The notes under the pieces: generated by a model
Seen by the model: the letters and a program-made list of their open reading frames with translations, nothing else
Database searches by the model: none
Told to the model about the DNA's origin: nothing
Shown: positions 61,264 through 64,000 of the stretch, one piece after another
Numbering within the stretch: the stretch's first letter is position 1
Layout: every line of letters begins with the position of its first letter
Program-made: the position numbers and the translations under genes
Assembly (NCBI GenBank): GCA_002371235.1
Contig: DFGN01000002.1
Coordinates: 1 to 64,000, forward strand
Length of the DNA stretch: 64,000 bases
From: Candidatus Saccharibacteria bacterium UBA3749
Lineage (GTDB): Bacteria; Patescibacteriota; Saccharimonadia; Saccharimonadales; Saccharimonadaceae
Reading direction: 5' to 3'

Positions 61264-61890
61264 TTATTTCTCCCCCTTATAGATCCAGACCTTTACGCCT
61301 ACAATTCCAGCAATCGTTGGAGCATGATGACAATAGAAATCAATGTCAGCACGCAAAGTATGTAGAGGTACTGAACCCTCGATAAATTTTTCTCGGCGAC
61401 TCATTTCAGCGCCATTCAAACGGCCAGAGACCTCGATACGTACACCCTTAGCTCCCGCATTCATTGTAGACTGCAAAGCCATTTTGACTGCACGACGGAA
61501 ATTCATACGCTTGCCGAGCTGGAAACCAATATTCTCTGCAACTAGCTTTGCGTTGAGCTCTGGTTTCTTTACTTCCTCAACATTGATACGAATTGGACCC
61601 TCAATCATTTTTTCGAGCTCTTTTTTAAGCTCGTTGATTCCAGCACCCTGCTTACCAATCACGCTACCAGCCTTAGCTGTCAAAATCGTAATTGTCGTCA
61701 GATTTGCCGAACGCTCTATACCAATTCGCGCAATTGTCGGACGAGATTTGTACCTGTCCTCAATAAATTTGCGAATCTTGACGTCTTCCACTAGCCAATG
61801 GCGAAAGTCTGATTTTCGAGTAAACCACTTCGAAGACCAATCCTTGCTGACCTGGAGACGGTAAGAGATGGGATTAACCTTTTGACCCAT
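61264..61890 (-). CDS. rpsC: 30S ribosomal protein S3
   Basis: S3 guards the mRNA entry channel and helps unwind mRNA. The 208 residues start MGQKVNPISYRLQV. A KH domain (about 60-110) has the IGKQGAGINELKKELEK loop, and the C-terminal S3 domain includes GAKGVRIEVSGRLNGAEMSR. It follows rplV after one base. Confidence 0.97.
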   Translation of the reverse strand: MGQKVNPISYRLQVSKDWSSKWFTRKSDFRHWLVEDVKIRKFIEDRYKSRPTIARIGIERSANLTTITILTAKAGSVIGKQGAGINELKKELEKMIEGPIRINVEEVKKPELNAKLVAENIGFQLGKRMNFRRAVKMALQSTMNAGAKGVRIEVSGRLNGAEMSRREKFIEGSVPLHTLRADIDFYCHHAPTIAGIVGVKVWIYKGEK

Positions 61891-61891
61891 G

Positions 61892-62311
61892 TTACTTTTT
61901 CTCCTTCTTCGCTTCTGCCTTTGCCTTCGACTCGGCTTTCTCGGCAGTTTTCTTTACTTTCTCTTCGCCTGCGACCTCGACGAAAATATTACTACTAATC
62001 TTCTCAAATGGAAGCGCACGTCCGCGTGAAGCTGGTTTATATCTACGCATCCTGGTTCCGCTTGTCACGAAAATTCGTGCAATTCTGATACTCTTAGGAT
62101 CAATCGAAACCTTAGTGTTATTCAGTAAGTTAGCATTTGCTGACTCTACAGCCTTCAAGACGGCCTTTGCAGCGCGCCTTGGAGTGTTCTCAAGAATCAC
62201 CACGGCATCAGCTACGTAGCGATCTCTAACTAGAGATGCAACAATGCTGGTTTTCCTTGGTTGGGAATCAATTCCCTTCTCATATGCATGTGCAAAAAAC
62301 GTTTCCGCCAT
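61892..62311 (-). CDS. rplV: 50S ribosomal protein L22
   Basis: Its beta-hairpin lines the peptide exit tunnel. Core motifs are the VRDRYVADAVVILENTPRRA helix region and RIARIFVTSGTRMRRYKPASRGRA, the hairpin. The 139 residues end in a Lys/Ala/Glu-rich tail of about 25. It lies two bases after rpsS in the standard S19-L22-S3 order. Confidence 0.95.
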   Translation of the reverse strand: MAETFFAHAYEKGIDSQPRKTSIVASLVRDRYVADAVVILENTPRRAAKAVLKAVESANANLLNNTKVSIDPKSIRIARIFVTSGTRMRRYKPASRGRALPFEKISSNIFVEVAGEEKVKKTAEKAESKAKAEAKKEKK

Positions 62312-62313
62312 AA

Positions 62314-62610
62314 TTAATTAGCTCCCTTCTCGGCAGCTGCAGCTTCAGCTGCCTTCTTGCCACCGTGGCGCTTAAACTTACGAGTTGGCGCAAATTCGCC
62401 AAGCTTGTGACCTACCATATTTTCTGAAACGAAGACAGGCACATGAACCTTGCCGTTATGTACAGCAATCGTTCGACCCACCATCTCTGGCGAAATCGTT
62501 GACTGTCTTGCCCAAGTCTTGATTATGGTGCGATCTTCAGCAGTCAAAGCGGCAATTTTCTTTGCGAGTTTGAAGTCCACAAATGGACCTTTTTTAAGAC
62601 TCCTAGACAT
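62314..62610 (-). CDS. rpsS: 30S ribosomal protein S19
   Basis: S19 of the 30S head binds with S13 near the A site. The 98-residue protein contains [39 protein letters not shown] and [21 protein letters not shown] short Ala-rich end ([12 protein letters not shown]) is extra. It overlaps rplB by one base. Confidence 0.97.
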   Translation of the reverse strand: MSRSLKKGPFVDFKLAKKIAALTAEDRTIIKTWARQSTISPEMVGRTIAVHNGKVHVPVFVSENMVGHKLGEFAPTRKFKRHGGKKAAEAAAAEKGAN

Positions 62611-63446
62611 TATTTCCTCTTTCCTTCGTGGCGACTGCGCACGATCATTTTATTGGTTTTCTTATTGTGACGAGTTCGGTAGCCAAGCGTTAACTGTCCC
62701 CATGGAGTGCGTGGAGCCTTACCAGAACCGTGACGACCACCATCACCACCACCATGTGGGTGATCTGTTGCGTTCATCACTACACCACGTACAGTTGGAC
62801 GAATACCTTTGCGGCGGCGGCGGCCAGCTGCACCAATCTTCACATTCTGGTGCTGTAAGTTGGAAACAGTACCAACTGATGCTTCACATTCACTTAATAC
62901 TTTACGTACTTCACCCGATGGTAATCGAAGTGTAGCATAGCCATTTTCTTTTGCCATTAATTGTGCCTGAACACCTGCAGCACGCACCATCTGTGCGCCC
63001 TTACCTGGCGTCAATTCTACAGCATATACAAATGTACCCACTGGGATATTCTCAAGTGGCATTCTGCTTGATTCTTCAACTTCAATTTCCTTACCAGTTT
63101 TGAAAGTAGTGCCCTTCGCCATTTTAACATCGGCTAAGACATAATAATATACGCCATTCTCATCCTTAACTCTTGCGATACGAGCTGAACGATTTGGATC
63201 ATATTCGATTTCCTCAACCGTAAAAGTCAAGTTCTCTGGTAATTTGTAAGTCAAAATACGATAATGGCGTTTTACACCGCCACCACGATGTCGTACCGTG
63301 ATACGACCTTGGTTATTCTTGCCCGCTTGTTGCTTCTTAGCTAGTGTCAAAGACTTCATTGGCTTACGAGTCGTAATTTGATCGAAATCCTGTGTCGTCT
63401 TCTGGCGCTGCGCCGGAGTAATCGGGCGATAAGCCTTGATTGACAT
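62610..63446 (-). CDS. rplB: 50S ribosomal protein L2
   Basis: L2 is required for subunit joining and peptidyl transferase activity. The 278 residues include [11 protein letters not shown] at the start, [37 protein letters not shown] and, near the end, the conserved [15 protein letters not shown] with the essential histidine. Normal length. It overlaps rplW by one base. Confidence 0.98.
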   Translation of the reverse strand: MSIKAYRPITPAQRQKTTQDFDQITTRKPMKSLTLAKKQQAGKNNQGRITVRHRGGGVKRHYRILTYKLPENLTFTVEEIEYDPNRSARIARVKDENGVYYYVLADVKMAKGTTFKTGKEIEVEESSRMPLENIPVGTFVYAVELTPGKGAQMVRAAGVQAQLMAKENGYATLRLPSGEVRKVLSECEASVGTVSNLQHQNVKIGAAGRRRRKGIRPTVRGVVMNATDHPHGGGDGGRHGSGKAPRTPWGQLTLGYRTRHNKKTNKMIVRSRHEGKRK

Positions 63447-63841
63447 TATTTATTCTCCTTCCCTGCATTCTTGTCAGCCTTTTTGGCTTCCTTTGCGCTG
63501 GTCTTCTTCTCATCTTCGTGTTCATTTACATCTTCAAACACTTTGATTGAGTCACCTTGCTTTAATCTAACATAAGCAAACTTTTTATCCTGTCGATGTG
63601 TAATACCTGGATAGGCGTGTTTGCCCTTGCTAAACTTAGTTTTCTTACCATCACGAATTAAAGTTCTCACATCCGTAACGGTTACATTAAATTCCTTTTC
63701 GACCATCTTGGCGATTTCTTGCTTACCCATTGATTCTTTTACTGGAAAAACGTAAATCCGATTAGTCTGTTCTAGATAGCTTTTCTCGGTAGCACGAGGC
63801 TCTAGGAAATGAAGCTTCAAATTAGTATTATCTTCTTTCAT
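63446..63841 (-). CDS. rplW: 50S ribosomal protein L23
   Basis: L23 sits at the tunnel exit and docks trigger factor and SRP. Core motifs are FLEPRATEKSYLEQTNRIYV, MVEKEFNVTVTDVRTL and GKKTKFSKGKHAYPG. The 131 residues include a Lys/Asp/Glu-rich tail of about 35, longer than usual. It begins four bases after rplD. Confidence 0.94.
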   Translation of the reverse strand: MKEDNTNLKLHFLEPRATEKSYLEQTNRIYVFPVKESMGKQEIAKMVEKEFNVTVTDVRTLIRDGKKTKFSKGKHAYPGITHRQDKKFAYVRLKQGDSIKVFEDVNEHEDEKKTSAKEAKKADKNAGKENK

Positions 63842-63844
63842 CGC

Positions 63845-64000
63845 TTATTTCTCCTCTCCGAGTAGCCACTTCTCTGTAGCTTTCAAAGCAGCCTCGCTAA
63901 ATACAATTGCATCTGCATTCATAATATCAAAGACATTAAGATACGTAGCGCGTACTAGCTTGACGTTTGGCAAATTATTAGTTGAACGTAAAATTTCAGG
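63845..64000 (-). CDS. rplD: 50S ribosomal protein L4, C-terminal part
   Basis: The gene runs off the window. The visible 51 residues (RSTNNLPNVKLVRATYLNVF, then DIMNADAIVFSEAALKATEK) match the L4 C-terminus (RS.RNLP.V......LNV.D....D..V.TE.AL). The stop is TAA at 63845-63847. Position upstream of rplW is canonical for the S10 operon. Confidence 0.92.
   Translation of the reverse strand, partial: PEILRSTNNLPNVKLVRATYLNVFDIMNADAIVFSEAALKATEKWLLGEEK

Noticed and set aside
1..64000. Insertion sequences, transposases, prophage structural genes or an origin of replication
   Set aside because: No transposase, integrase, phage structural or dnaA/oriC-type features were seen on either strand.

Overview
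The window is a dense, AT-rich bacterial chromosome segment, mostly read from the minus strand. It is dominated by core informational genes: most of the S10/spc/alpha ribosomal clusters, rpoA, rpoB, rpoC, secY, infA and several aminoacyl-tRNA synthetases. The best fit is Candidatus Saccharibacteria (TM7) or a close Patescibacteria/CPR relative. This rests on the absence of rpmD (L30) between rpsE and rplO, short intergenic gaps, reduced enzymes, a FISUMP-domain surface protein, an FtsEX/CHAP-hydrolase module and sortase-anchored surface proteins. No 16S gene is present, so the assignment is inference. The standard genetic code fits every gene.

Layout: 1-500 holds tRNA genes (a partial tRNA-Tyr-like gene, tRNA-Thr, tRNA-Tyr) and a large hairpin. 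531-3945 (minus) is trpS, an RluA-type pseudouridine synthase, a reduced DNA polymerase III delta' subunit and a TPR protein. 3986-4475 holds tRNA-Ala(GGC), followed by duplicated tRNA 3' ends and a cluster of palindromes. 4476-8693 (plus) is an accessory-looking block: a 91-residue orphan, a YfbR-like HD phosphohydrolase, thyA, folA and glyA, which together make a thymidylate cycle. 8781-10607 is a FISUMP surface protein whose 3' end looks like a hypervariable region. 10855-17298 is tRNA-Ala(CGC) and the alpha-operon part (rpsI, rplM, rplQ, rpoA, rpsD, rpsK, rpsM, rpmJ, infA), then a sortase where adk-map usually lies, and secY. 17497-24712 is rpoC and rpoB. 24887-25053 has divergent promoters and a candidate small RNA.

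25169-32541 is khpA, rpsP, rnc, a Nudix gene, nusB, rpmF, a glutaredoxin, a SpoU methyltransferase, leuS and a glycosyltransferase. 32585-36857 is a cell-division and envelope module (ftsE, ftsX, a coiled-coil CHAP hydrolase, a CtpA protease). 36917-49530 is pheST, a MIP channel, metG, membrane proteins, ldh, sbcB and an FKBP isomerase. 49688-64000 is the spc/S10 ribosomal cluster, interrupted between rplF and rpsH by two large LPxTG-like surface proteins with their own promoters. The larger one has minisatellites upstream of its promoter.

Two themes connect the genes. First, promoters are mainly extended -10 elements (TGn plus a TATAAT-like hexamer). At about a dozen first-in-operon genes the predicted start point falls on or within 1-3 nt of the ATG, with no Shine-Dalgarno sequence, while internal genes carry strong GGAGG sites. 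This suggests widespread leaderless transcription. Second, a sortase coded in the ribosomal cluster has two PDTG-motif substrates coded in the same cluster, as expected for an episymbiont that invests in surface attachment. Zinc ligands are missing from RpoC (both sites), L36, L32 and S14.
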